Notes: a model not told the origin generated them from the sequence alone. A DNA stretch of 64,000 nucleotides from Durusdinium trenchii (GCA_963970005.1 CAXAMN010013980.1:98674-162673); one strand, 5' to 3'; positions 51,101-61,919 are shown, counted from the first letter of the stretch. Translations and numbers: made by a program.

Positions 51101-51580
51101 GTTGTGGTGATTCACCTGATGTGCACGGGGCTCAGTGCTATGATGTCCAATGGTTCTTCTTTGCGTCACTCTGTGGTTTTTGATGTGATGAGGATGATGG
51201 TGGAACAGCAAGATGTACTACGTGCTGTGGCCACACCGATGTCTTCTGACATGGCGAGGGTGGGTGCTGAGGCAATGGGTGCTGATGATCCACAGCCTTT
51301 GCAAGATCCAAGAGCAGTGGCAAAGGCAAAGTGTGCAGCCAAGTCGCAGAGCCAGCCTAAGGCAAAGAGCAGACCCAAAGCAGCAGCGAAGAAAGCAGCA
51401 GCAAAGAAGAAGCCGGCACGCACCAGCAAGGCAGCGAAGCGGGAAACGCGCAAGCCCAACATGAGCTACAACCATGTGTACAGCCGTGTCTACCGCCAAC
51501 AGTTGCGGAAGAATGCAACCTTGGAGGAGGCCCAGGCATGTGCCCGGGAAGCTGCCCGAAAAGCAGCTGCTGAAGTTTAG
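48103..51580 (+). CDS. Unrecognised multi-exon protein(s), element ORF5
   Basis: ATG at 48103 (MENFQYKPKFDANSYMVMIG). An acidic-to-basic exon at about 48475-48834 reads DRDDEDALFGDDDDHDELDD, then CKRPAAAAVKKDKKEK, ending EEEWFYPER before a GT donor. Frames follow at 49012-49110 (two competing frames), 49270-49435 (LCKDDGREEVEVYWATKFLE), 50070-50276 (FCVDQAGCNPETPADDVQIM), 50400-50600 (two frames), and 50690-50815 (VGDFKSTAIGAANSEQDRDV). The last exon ends at 51580: a Lys/Ala-rich, histone-tail-like stretch (SRPKAAAKKAAAKKKPA), then HVYSRVYRQQLRKNATLEEA and AREAARKAAAEV. The basic tail suggests DNA or RNA binding. It may be more than one gene; exon ends are mostly approximate. Confidence 0.45.
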
Positions 51581-51686
51581 AAGACCTGATGGTGCCAAAA
51601 GACGCATCTAGGGGTGTGGTGCGCATAGAAAAGGATGCGATGGTCCATGTGCAGGGGCATGATGGTGGGACATGGAAAGCTTGGAG

Positions 51687-51774
51687 GGAAGTGCTGTTTG
51701 CTCTTGGTTGAGGTGTTGGTTAGGGTGGGTGACTCTTTATAGCTATTGGCGGCTTATATAGCTATGGCATACGG
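51687..51774 (-). repeat. Right terminal inverted repeat (candidate)
   Basis: The reverse complement of 51687-51741 matches 35514-35568 at 43 of 55 positions without gaps. The outer part, ending at 51774 (reverse complement CCGTATGCC), matches the left tip only with gaps. Confidence 0.55.
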
Positions 51775-52497
51775 CGGTTTTTCGGCCCATACCATATACC
51801 GTGTTTAAGAAAGGCTATAGGCAAACGATCCGGACCCGACGATGCGCTGAGACTTCTCCGACCAACCCGACGGTGAGGACGTTGGTGACGTTGCGCGGCC
51901 CCGCGGGGGGCGGGTCCAGCATTCGACCACTCGGTGGGTCCGAGCCCACCGGTCATAGTCTTTCACTGAAGCCCAGCCCAGCCCTGCAGAGTCATCTCGC
52001 TTCAAGATGTCTCCTTAAGGGGCAAAGTCCTTTTACTAAGGCACCCCTTTGCATTCCGTAGCCTGCTTTCACGGTTGTCCCCCTCAACGGACGGATCGAA
52101 TGTGGAACGTCACCAAACGAGATGCCCCAACGAGAAAACAACGTTCGCGGCTCTTTTCACTGTCACGCTCGATGGTGCAGGGTCACTCGTGTGGCAACCA
52201 GCCAAGCACGGAATGGGTTCTTATGACCTTCAAATAAATCCGAACACGCTCGGCATTTCTCAGAATTGGCATGAATTGTCATCCAAAACACACCGCTGTG
52301 TGGTCCAAACATAAACAACCACAATCTCCCAAATTCAGTACCTTTCCATATTGATCTGCGTGGGATTGAAATTGGATTGGGGTGTGCAACAAGGGCTCCA
52401 ACTTGACACCCCAGGCGCGCTTCAACGGCATGAGACACCTGCCACCCAGCTGTGCTGTGCCACGCGGATCGCGCGGTGTAAGCCAGGCTATGTTTGA
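51775..52497. other. Flank with GC-rich core, no gene
   Basis: 51830-52000 is markedly GC-rich and keeps several frames open, none recognisable. This is the 3' flank of the sulfotransferase gene. Confidence 0.35.
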
Positions 52498-54712
52498 CTA
52501 ATATTGACTAGTGTTCAGAAGTTTCTGGCGTTGCTGGTCACAAAGAACCTTCACCCTTAAGGTCTTTTCCAGCTCATCCATTTCTTGAAAGAATCGAGCC
52601 AGTCCTGCCTGGTAGACTTTCCGGTCAACATGTGTCAACCCTTCGATATCCTTCTGAACGCTTGCGTTGTAGTCGTCCACCGTGTCGCTGTAGGTGTGCT
52701 TGTGCGTGATATGAAGCGGAACAAAGGCCTCCCAAGCGGCCACGTCTTCGCAGTTGCAATGACTCGGCAAAAAGTTCCTCACGGACCGCGGCGCGCAAGC
52801 CGGAGGGGGGCGGATGACACAATTGAATTTTTGACTGGCTTGTTGCGTGTCTTCATGGGAAATATATGTAAAGATGGTGGAATTGCATATATTGCATGGA
52901 ATTGCTATAATTGAAGGACGTGCCGGAGTACCTTTGTCACCGGTTTCAAAATGAAGGAAGCGTAGAGCAGTCAGTGCGCCTGGCGCCGATAGTGATCGTG
53001 TTACGCCACCGGAATGCGCAGGGTGTCACATGTCTTGAACATGGGTCGAACGAACCCGCAAAAAAATCAACAATAGGTTTGGGGCTCCAGCTCCGCACCA
53101 GTGGATTCTATCGTTTCTCTTGGATTTAGGATGTTCCGGTTGTCTTCACTCACCCACGCCTCAACTTCCAAGCGAAAAGGCAGATGCTCTCGTGATAGGC
53201 CTCCACGAGCCCGATGACGCTGGCAGAGTGAAGGATTTCCATCGGTTTCTGCACGTGGATGTTGACCGGATGGTCTGTCTCGTCAGCGCAGGTCAGTTGA
53301 CGGCTTGTAGGATTCCGGGGATCCGAGCAGTGATACCTCTCCTGAAGATATGCCTGGCCGGGTGCGAAAGAAACCAAACTAAAGAACATCCTACTTTGGA
53401 TCCCATCGTCAGGAATTCACTAGTTGATATTATCACCAAAAAGATCCAAAAAGGATATCTCGCGCGAAAACCCAAACAAACACGCTCGGCGCATTGTCTC
53501 CTGAGTGTAGAACTGCTTCGGTGCATCCTGCTTCCACGACTTGACCCATGTTGCGAAGTCAGGAAGAGTGAATCCTGGTTGACCCTGAGCAACGCCCAGC
53601 TTTTGACGGTGATGGAGTTCAAGTGGCCCTGGCTGTAGGCACTGATGGTAGATGGACAGAAGGTGGTCGTTCGGACGACGAAGCATCAAAACCGTCTTTT
53701 CAAACCTAGGCTGGAGAGAATGACCGAGGTACCAAACTGCCTAACTAACAACCCGGGCAACAAGTGGATGTCTAACTTGTTTCAAGTGAAAACACACTAC
53801 AAGTATGTACAAGTACTAAGATATAAGTGCAACGCCTGAGAAAATGATGCTCCTCAAGGTGCGGCCCAAGAGACTTGGCTTGAGTCGACCTGTCCCAGCA
53901 CACCTGCCCGGTCCAAATCTTGTCTCGCCCGACCAGCTTGGACAGGTCTCCGACGATGGAGCAGCCTGCGACCTTCGGGATGTGGATGAGGAAAATCTCA
54001 CGATCATGAAGTCTTTCAAGGCCGTCCCAACACCAAGAAGCCTTGGACAGTGGATCTGAAGGAGTCAGTTCAGGAGACCTGGAGCCCCTTTGGTGAGGTG
54101 TAGGTCTCCCTTGCTGGATGTCTTCCCTGGTGGTACCTCCAAATGGCTGGTTCTTGAGAGAAGTACACCATGCCAAATCGGGTCAGACCATTTTCCTCTA
54201 CGAACAGGTGGTCCATCCACTTCGGGAGTATAGAGTATAGAGGTCGTGACGGTCAAGTGATGTGTCCGGAGCTGGAGCACCAGCTGGACCCCAACTGGGA
54301 CAAGCCAGAAAAGCTGTGAACTTGCGGCATGTTAGGGGAGTTGTGTATTGGATTTCCATTTCACCTTCGAAGGGTATCTCAGGTATCTCCTACAAATGTG
54401 CACCCGAAAACCATGGGTGCAACCCAAACCTATTGATTTTCGCTCTTAGGTTGGAGGCCATCGCTCTTAATTAGGTTGGAGGCCATCGCTCTATTTTGTC
54501 TTCCTTTTGCAGGAGAGCGGGACACCTTCAAAAAGCCCGGTTTCTTTGCCGAATGGGCGGCATGAAGACCCCAAAGCCGTCCAAGTAGCCCACTGTGACG
54601 CATTGGCATCAGCTACCCCAGGCCGCTTGAAGCTTGGCAGCTGGAGCAAGGAGTAGCGGTCAGCGGCTGCGTTGGCCAGACTGACCACGAATAGAATAAA
54701 GATGTGTCCCAT
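52498..54712 (-). CDS. Sulfotransferase (carbohydrate/Golgi type), complete six-exon gene
   Basis: Transfers sulfate from PAPS to an acceptor, probably a glycan in the secretory pathway. Exons: 54712-54526, 54294-54137, 54041-53836, 53705-53501, 53341-53154 and 52834-52498. All five junctions are in phase, giving 426 residues. ATG at 54712 starts a signal peptide or anchor (MGHIFILFVVSLANAAA). Around residue 135 is IHIPKVAGCSI, the PAPS 5'-phosphosulfate-binding loop (family usual HIPKTAGTS; Val and Cys replace Thr residues here). Around residue 194 is LRRPNDHLLSIYHQC, the 3'-phosphate loop. Further on are DPRNPTSRQLTC and VIGLVEAYHES; the C-terminus has LPSHCNCED and YQAGLARFFQEMDELE. Donors are GT, GT, GC, GA, GT. 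The gene starts 207 bp downstream of the YJU2 stop on the same strand, typical of a dinoflagellate gene array. The acceptor substrate cannot be read from sequence. Confidence 0.85.
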
Positions 54713-54830
54713 GCAACACACATGAAAATAACACTTTGATCGCGATGTGTCGAGCTTGAGCCCACGCGGTTCCGCCAAACACATCCGAATGCCTCAACCA
54801 GTTATGCCCTACTGCGGGTTCCACTACTGT

Positions 54831-54885
54831 GTTCTACACCCTCAGGTCCATGCGAAAGGTAAAGACCATTCTGAGGGTGTAGAAC
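54831..54885. terminator. Perfect 15-bp stem hairpin between YJU2 and the sulfotransferase
   Basis: GTTCTACACCCTCAG (54831-54845) and its exact reverse complement (54871-54885) enclose a 25-nt loop. It lies 34-88 bp past the YJU2 stop and 119 bp before the sulfotransferase ATG. It could be a 3'-UTR or RNA-processing element of the tandem pair; the terminator label is only a placeholder, since no function is shown. Confidence 0.5.
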
Positions 54886-54918
54886 ATTCTCAGGACTTGC
54901 TACATGCAGTTCTCAGGT

Positions 54919-57900
54919 CTATAAAGACCATTCTTCAAGCAGCTCCCTCTGGTCCTTCTCTTCCTTGAAACCTTTCAGCTCCTTCAACTCAGCCTGGGAC
55001 AATTCTTCCTCTTCTGCACTTCTTTGCGAGTCCTGGAAGGTGGGGATTGTGTGCGAAGGGAAACCTGCCCTCAAACAAACGACGAAGTATATAATATAGC
55101 TAAGATTTTACCAGTAAGGCTCCAACGGTGATTTGGAGAGTCTGTCGCTACCTTCTGAGATGGTGCCAACGTAGTTTGGTTGAGTGAGTACATTCATGAA
55201 GTACACTCCGGCTCACTAACATGGAAGTGGACAACACCGCTGTTTGTATAGGAAAATAGTTTTCCAAGGGACCATGCCATCCACTTCCATGTGATGTGTT
55301 CGTCAAAGGGTATCCACTTCACACTTTCAAGCTAGTCTCGGGACCGATGTCAGTCACGGAATGATCGATCCAACCACTGTCCGACCTGAGACTTCGGTGC
55401 CCTAAAGCCCGTCCTGCTGGAACAAATAGTCCAAGGCTGATTGAATGCTTGAGTCTCGGTTGCCTAGCCTCTTGTTCAAGGTGCGGATGGCATCAAGGTC
55501 CTGGCCAGCGTTATTTATTTGTTCTTTTGATCGCATCTCAAAAACTTAAGGCCTCGGTACCCAATACACATCCAAACATACGGCCCTAGTAGCCCAAATC
55601 GCAAGGCATCTGCCGTACAGCCGTACCTACTGGACATGTGAAGCCGTTCAACTTGATCATCTTCATCGTCCCCGGGCTCAGCGGTGGTCTCGCGTGTCGG
55701 CGAAGCCGGACGAAACGCGGAGATGCGTGGTTTGGAGCACCTCCAAGCGTTGCATCTCCGACTGCACGTCCACCGCCTTCTGCTCCAAAGCCTTCATTTG
55801 ATCCTGCGCGGGTGGCTGGGACCCTATGAAAGGACAGTTGCTCTCTATGAATTATGTTTAAAAAATACCGTTTGTAGCATAATCAGCTATGGGTGCAAGG
55901 AGTTGAGTTGAAAATGTTGAAAGTGAGTCTTGGCACTTTGCGCCAATCACAGCACGTTCTGCGAGAAGTGGCTCACATTGCTCAGAACTCCATGCGTGGG
56001 CATCCTACAGTTGTTCGGTCTTTGGTACAAATACATGACGCACAGGACACGCTGCATTCTCGGTTGTGTTGGGGGGTTAGACTTCTAGAAGGTAACCTCT
56101 GGTCTATTGGCACTGCAATGGCAATTTCAGGATTCCGTTCGGACACCTTTTGCCCATTCTGTGTCCTGAGCTGCCTCTTGCTCTTTCTCCTGCTTCAGCT
56201 GCGATTCCATGGCGTCTGCATCTTTCCATGCTTCGTAAGTACCTTATTCAAGGACACACAAGAAAAAACAAGTTCCCTCTAAACTTTAAGCCAAATGACA
56301 CCCACAGTTACCGGGGCTGGTCGGTTGTATGTCGGTTGTGTAGAATCGTTTAACTTTTCCAGCAACTTCCTCAAGAAGTCCCTGGTTCATCCGGTGGTCT
56401 CATTTCCAGCGCTCAGAATGCTGCTCTTTGCTCTTCACTGCCAGGTACGCTTTCCACCCGACTCCATCGTATAGTCAGAGTTTTTAGGATCTGTCTTGAA
56501 TGTGAACTCTGACCAGCAGTGCCGGCAACGGCCATAGAAGCGGTAGACCTCAGCTGCTGAGGAACACACGCTGCGTGCTGACAGCAGGACCCTCATTTAA
56601 GCGGCCAGGGGCATCATTTATCATCATAATATGCCGGACATAATGTCACAAGGTGAGTCGGGATGGAACACGAAACTTCGCTCTCTCTCTCTCTCTATGT
56701 GTGTGTGTATGTATATATATATATAATTATATATATATATATTAGGCCCGCTAGGGTTCATAATGAGACTTCACCATGTCACCGTATGCAAACACATCCT
56801 ACAAGAACAAGCGTTGTTGTTCTAAACATGTCTTGTCTTAACTCTGGCCGGTGTTCAGGCTGCACCCAGCTCAAACAGTTTGGACACGCAACCATCATAT
56901 ATATATTATAAAATAAATATAAATAATATATAATCTGTATCATCTGAAGACATTGATATTTCCGAGTGTCCCCCTGCTGCAACCCAACCTATTTATGGGA
57001 GAGCGCTGGAGGTGTCTGCCTGGCCTGGAGCCCAAATTACGGCTAACGACAGCCTGAACGAACGGAGCGGGGTTCAAACGACCGCAACGAACGAACCGCG
57101 GTCGGAGCCACCTTGAGGCCGAGGTAGCTCTCACCCTTGATTTGCTCAGTCTTGGCCGTAAACTTCGTACCTCCAAGGAGCGCCGTTCGGCGGTCGGAAG
57201 CGCGTGTTTCCCAGCGCCAAGTTCGCAGAATCGATAGTTCTACCACCGACCAAAAGACCAACCCATTCACCGAAGTCCTCCTGTGTTCAGTCTTTGCCGG
57301 TCTTTGCTTTATGGGAAAACAAGCTTCTTTCACTTGAAGATGTCCGCTGGTAAGTCTAAGTGGCTCCAGCCATGAGAAGAAGGCTCTGGAGTGTTGTTGG
57401 GAGGTTAGCTTGGAAGCGGTACAGTTCTGGAGTTTGGCTAATGGAGAATGATCATGCTGGTCCAGTCGCGGTATGTTCATTTGTTGAAGCCGACGGGAGC
57501 AAACACAGTTTGCAAAGCTCCAAAGTCTACTTGCATTGATGTGGAACATCTGACCAAGCCTGGCTGGGTACTGAATGTATTACCTATGACTCCCAGGTTG
57601 TGTATTCTTTGATCCCAGTGCAAATGTCCAGTTCTTAAAGCGTGAGCATCAGTTCTGTTTGGCTTTGCATTTCAGGTCAACAAAAAGCTTTTGGGTGCGC
57701 CCCACAGCAGCTTGTACAGCTTCACAGCCTGAGAGAGTGTAAGCTATCACCCAAGAGGGTCCCCACTCAGAACTCGTCACTGCTCCGACTTCGAGAGGAT
57801 GTCCCAAAGCTTTCCAAAAGCTCGACCACATCACCATGACCACCATGCCCTCGAACCCCTTTCTCGAACCCACTGAAGATTTGGGAGAGAATTTGGTGCA

Positions 57901-59528
57901 AACACGTGGCCTGTGTAGTTGTACTCCTTGCAGGAGTCACACACCATGGTGAAGGGGAACATCATGCGAATGTTCATCATCTGAGGCCCCTTTGGCTTCA
58001 AAGCCTGTGCGCGCACAAGTCACATGTCCACGCGGGAAGAGGTGCGGTGCGTGTTCTTTTTGAGGTGTATCGTCTAGTCTATTCACACCTAAAATCAACA
58101 GAAAATAGAATCAAACACTTAGGTGCCATCGTCCCAGCATTCCCAAATACAGGCTGGATCTTTTAAGTGTGGCAACCGAAAAGCTCGATAGATTGATCAA
58201 CTTTTAACATTTTTTGTTCTCAATTACTAGATTTCTTGAAAAAGGAGCGGTGATCGAATGCCGTTTGGTGTCCAGTCCTCAAACCTTTTCAATGCGTCTC
58301 CAAACACATTACACCGCCACCACTAGACCCTGTGCCTCATAAGGGCCATATCCTAAAGTAATCACGTGCCGATGTTCTGCCAAAAACTCTGCGTTGTATA
58401 AGCGGTCCCATGCCAACTGTTGATATCTTTGCTTGACCCCACATCGAAACACCGATGATCAACCAGCCGAAAACGGTTATATAGGTGACCCGGTGACCCT
58501 GTGAGCCGTTTGCTGGTGTTCTTCGATTGAAGCAAACGTGAACCAGGTACATGTTTAGCCGCAAACGGCTTGAAATGTCGCGTTCACATCCTTTTCCAAA
58601 GCACAACAGCCCTAGGGTTGCATGTGCTGGGCCGAAATGCCCTCGTCGTCTGCGTTCCTGTGTCCCCATTGAATCCCTTCAATTGCCTTCTTGCACAGGT
58701 AGGAACACCCAGAGAAACGGGGGGCGCATAGATATATATATATATAGATATGACGTCGGCGACGCGTGAGTGTCAGGTCGCTAGCCAATACCCCTAGTAG
58801 CGTCCGATCGCTCCGTTCGTAGCGATGCCAGGAGCCCATGGTAGCGTCCGATCGCTCCGTTCGTAGCGATGCCAGGAGCCCATGGTAGCGTCCGATCGCT
58901 CCGTTCGTAGCGATGCCCTTTGCTCCTAGTAGCTTCTTGTTCCTAGTAGTAAGGCCAGCCCCTGGTAGCGTCCCTGCTCCTAGTAGCGATGCCCTTTGCT
59001 CCTAGTAGCTTCTTGTTCCTAGTAGTAAGGCCAGGAGCCCCTAGTAGCGTCCCTGCTCCTAGTAGCGATGCCCTTTGCGCCTAGTAGCGGGGTATCCAAA
59101 CCGTTGAGCTTCACAACTTCACCCGTGAGGATGGTCCCCCAGGACCTTCAAAGGACCTTCCAGGGTGAAGGAAAAAGGGGGCCGCCCATTAAAGGTCACT
59201 TAGAAACTCCAAAAGGGGCCACTTTGAAGGTCCTGGTTGTTTTCTTTGGAGGCACCTTTTGTGGATGCTAGGAATGAACACTCCGGGAACTTGTGTGGCC
59301 TGTCGAACGCCGATTTCTGCATCGAATCCCTTTGAGCCCCTGGACCGGTCCACACTTCGGTTTGGTGTCCGCTTGGCGCTCCGCTTGGCGGAGACGCACC
59401 AGTCACGGTTGAAGACGGAGACGCACCGCAGTGCGACGCGAGCCGACTCCCCTCCGTACCGGTGTCTCGCCCGCCTTCACGGGCATCAACTTGGAAGCAT
59501 CGAAATCTGGGGGGTAGTAAACACCAGC
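54919..59528 (-). CDS. YJU2: Splicing factor YJU2/CCDC94 (CWC16 family), start not found
   Basis: CWC16 proteins join the spliceosome around the first catalytic step. Exons in minus order: 59528-59475 (VYYPPDFDASKL), 58004-57911 (KPKGPQMMNIRMMFPFTMVC), 57170-57112 (GTKFTAKTEQIKGESYLGLK), 56548-56449 (YRFYGRCRHCWSEFTFKTDP), 56242-~56175 (TYEAWKDADAMESQLKQEKE), 55803-55741 (DQMKALEQKAVDVQSEMQRL), 55500-55414 (DLDAIRTLNKRLGN), and 55032-54919, which ends LLEEWSL-stop. Every junction from exon 2 on is in phase. The zinc pairs CDSC and CRHC, the KTDPKNSDY signature and the C-terminal coiled coil are in family order. Donors: GC, GC, GT, GT, probably GC, GT, GA. The first exon with the Met codon was not located, so at least a few N-terminal residues are missing. 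Introns contain a tandem repeat (58795-59089) and a foldback repeat (about 55201-55319). About 212 residues recovered; family members are usually somewhat longer. Confidence 0.85.
55201..55319 (-). repeat. Foldback repeat, copy 2
   Basis: The reverse complement of 55251-55319 matches 21262-21332 closely (shared core CACATGGAAGTGGATGGCAT). A partial inverted arm, ACATGGAAGTGGA, sits at 55219-55231. It lies in the last intron of YJU2. Confidence 0.6.
56680..56743. repeat. (CT)n, (GT)n and (TA)n simple repeats
   Basis: Compound microsatellite inside the YJU2 intron between exons at 57112 and 56548. Confidence 0.9.
58795..59089. repeat. Compound minisatellite in a YJU2 intron
   Basis: Two full and one partial copies of a 44-bp unit containing CGTCCGATCGCTCCGTTCGT, followed by two longer units rich in CTAGTAGC. 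All share TAGTAGCG/TAGCGATGCC words. It lies between YJU2 exons 1 and 2. Confidence 0.85.
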
Positions 59529-59579
59529 TGTGAAGGTCCAGCCTGTCGGGGAGTGTTGCGGAGTCACCACTCTGTGGCA

Positions 59580-59860
59580 CAGTTGAGGCTGGGGCCGCTA
59601 GCAGTTGAAGCTATGCTTGCTCCATTGAGCGGTGACTTTCTGACTTTATGGACACGAGCTTTTTGTTGCGAATTGATTGCAGCCAAGGCACCTACAAAGG
59701 CGCTTTTCATGAACTTGGCCGACATGGTGCCGTCTGCCATGGCTGATCCAACTGAAGGGCCGCCGCTGTGGGCGTCTTACTTTCGGAGGAGCAATCTGTA
59801 CAAGGCTCAGCGGCTGAAGTGGAGCTGCGGTTGGGCAAAAGTTAAAGCACTTCAAAAAAA
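59580..59860 (+). CDS. Possible plus-strand exon, unrecognised
   Basis: An open frame with protein-like composition (LAVEAMLAPLSGDFLTLWTR...FRRSNLYKAQRLKWSC). It overlaps the expected 5' region of YJU2 on the opposite strand, so either it or a minus-strand reading may be spurious. Confidence 0.25.
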
Positions 59861-60377
59861 GTATATAATTACCAACATGAAACGTTGTTTTCACATGTTT
59901 TCACAACCATCCGGGAACCAAAACACTGTCGAAGAGTTCAAATCTGAATTGGTCAACATGTAGGAATGTCCCATCTGTACCTTATCTATCTTAGATATGT
60001 ATCCTTCTATTGCCTGGAGCGTGATTTTGGCCAGGGTCCTGAGAAGCCACGCAGTCAACCGCAGTCAACCTGACATACTAATCGATAACCATCGCAAAAT
60101 CGAATTTGTTGGGTTCAAATGTTCAAAGGATTGAAATGCTGTTTGGAGTGGATATTGGGTTATGGATTGGCGTCGGCACACGGTTCAGTAGAAAGGCACA
60201 AAGTTACGCCGACTGCCACAACTTAAGCAAACTGTAAACCCAAACGCTGCCAACTCTTCAACGAACTGTGATAGCACCTAATCACTGATCACCAAAAAAA
60301 ACTCTAGAGGCATGCATATGTCTGGATCACTTTGAAAAACGATCTACCTGTTTTGAATCCACCTGTGATCGCCTCTT

Positions 60378-60488
60378 CCCCACCTGCTTCACGGTGCCCC
60401 CCTCCGCAGAAACCGCTGCGCACAGAACCACATCTGGACGAAGTCCAGCTCTTTGGCAATCTTCCAAGAGCACTAAGGTGGCCTCAAA
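60378..60488 (-). CDS. PPR tile exon
   Basis: FEATLVLLEDCQRAGLRPDV then VLCAAVSAEGG: A-L-x-L-L-x-x-x-x-x-G-L-x-PD-x-V-x-x-x-A-x-S-A, a complete tile. Confidence 0.6.
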
Positions 60489-61727
60489 TGCCAAACGATG
60501 TGGAAAGTGCAAAACAACGTGCTCTGGTGGTGTCCTCCCATCATCACGGGAAGTTCAGTATAAGCAATGAAATCCCGCCGTTCAAAGTAAACCCTACACA
60601 CAGGTCAAGCAGTCATGGATCCCCTTCTACTTGTCACTAGCTCATGCGGGTAGAGCACTCAATGACGCACAGGACCAGGTTCTACTAACCTATCCGCTGG
60701 CAGTATAAATATACTGGGCTGACTGGGGCCTGTAGGGAAAGAATGATGATTGACCCCCAAATCTGTGCATCTGGCCATGAAACACCAGTGAGTCCGGCCC
60801 CAATCTCCAGCTGCACTGCGATAGGGACGGAGCGTCCCTTCGTACGGTCCAAAACGGATCGGTCGGGATGCAGCGGTCACTGGAGTGGGTGATTGTTGGA
60901 TGTTTGAGAGGGGCGACCCAGCGAAGCACATCTGCAATACATCCTGTCGAAGCGTTGTGAGAAAACATTTTCTTGGACAAGTTCCCACCCCCTGCAGGAA
61001 AAGGACCAACCCATCACTGAGACCGATGGATCCAGCCTGCCAGCGCCCCAAACGTTCCAGACCCGATGCTGCAGCACTGAGTGCAATCAGATTGCACAAT
61101 CGCTGTGCCTGCATGCTGCATCATGACTCTCCGGAAAATTTGTTAACGATCATCACTAGGTGCGTGAACATAGACTCATGCAAATGTGAATGGATGTGAA
61201 TGGTAAATGCAATAAAGTAGAATATAGTTGCAATACAATGAAATATGATGAAATTATGGTATACAGTAGCTTCATGTATGTTCCAATATGGCATGTGAAT
61301 TTATAGAAATAACAAATACATGACATATATATAATATATAACACATGCTGATGTCTTGGGACCTGTCAAGAACCACGGCACGTATTTTCAAACTACATAT
61401 GGTATATACAGTAATCGTCGAGTGCTGTTTTGAGGGCTCAGGCAAAATCGGACCATCAACATGGGTTTGTTTTTCTGTCTTCAACCTTGCAAAGTTGCAA
61501 CACATTCGCCAAAATCGAACAAACTTGTTGATGCACTGTGGAATTTCCGGCGGATCTTCGCCAGGAGTGGCATTTTACAAATTCGCTGCGGATCTTGAGA
61601 GAAGGACCGTGCAGGAGTGCGTGAACAAAGCACATTTTCACCATGCCTCTATTTATGGTGCAATATGTTCAATTGTTTATAAGTTATGTTCCATCGGTTT
61701 GTACACTGTTGGTGGTGCGTTTTGCTG

Positions 61728-61919
61728 TCACCACGAACGGCTCTGGAGAACTGCGCGGAAGCTCCCACAATCTCCCGCGACGCAACAGCGGCGCAGTGCG
61801 TCGTGAAAGGAGAACACACCGCTCGCCTGCATCACAGTCAGCATGTGAAGTGACTTCTGCCACCGCAATCCTGGCAAAAGGATGCGAAGCGCAGAAACCC
61901 AGCCAGAAGCATCGGACAC
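61728..61919 (-). CDS. PPR tile exon
   Basis: LRWQKSLHMLTVMQASGVFS followed by HDALRRCCVAGDC, consistent with one tile and the start of the next. Confidence 0.5.
   Translation of the reverse strand: MSDASGWVSALRILLPGLRWQKSLHMLTVMQASGVFSFHDALRRCCVAGDCGSFRAVLQSRSW

Larger units (their letters stand above)
35436..51774 (+). mobile_element. Putative 16.3-kb TIR-bounded DNA transposon with DNA methyltransferase
   Basis: Every coding exon in this interval is on the plus strand, whereas all recognised host genes on both sides are on minus. A 55-bp sequence at 35514-35568 matches, ungapped and inverted, 51687-51741 at 43 of 55 positions. Outward of it both ends carry related blocks starting CC[A/G]TA and containing GGC...TATATAA. 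The first ATG (35595) starts just inside the left repeat and the last stop (51580) lies just inside the right one. Contents in order: a cytosine-5 DNA methyltransferase, a protein with a D/D/E-type triad, then three or more unrecognised multi-exon proteins ending in a Lys/Ala-rich one. No reverse transcriptase, integrase or LTR was seen. A clear target duplication was not identified. The alternative is a cluster of host genes on the opposite strand with coincidental CA-rich ends. Confidence 0.55.

Noticed and set aside
35433..51777. Possible 3-bp CGG target duplication of the large element
   Set aside because: Both flanks show CGG, but the tips are uncertain by several bases and the word is too short to count.
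57043..57549. 168-codon minus-strand frame containing YJU2 exon 3
   Set aside because: Only 57112-57170 matches the family and its edges have splice signals; the rest is open intron.
59259..59963. 234-codon plus-strand frame
   Set aside because: Its first third is antisense to the YJU2 YYPPDFD exon. Only the 59580-59860 part was kept, as a weak exon candidate.
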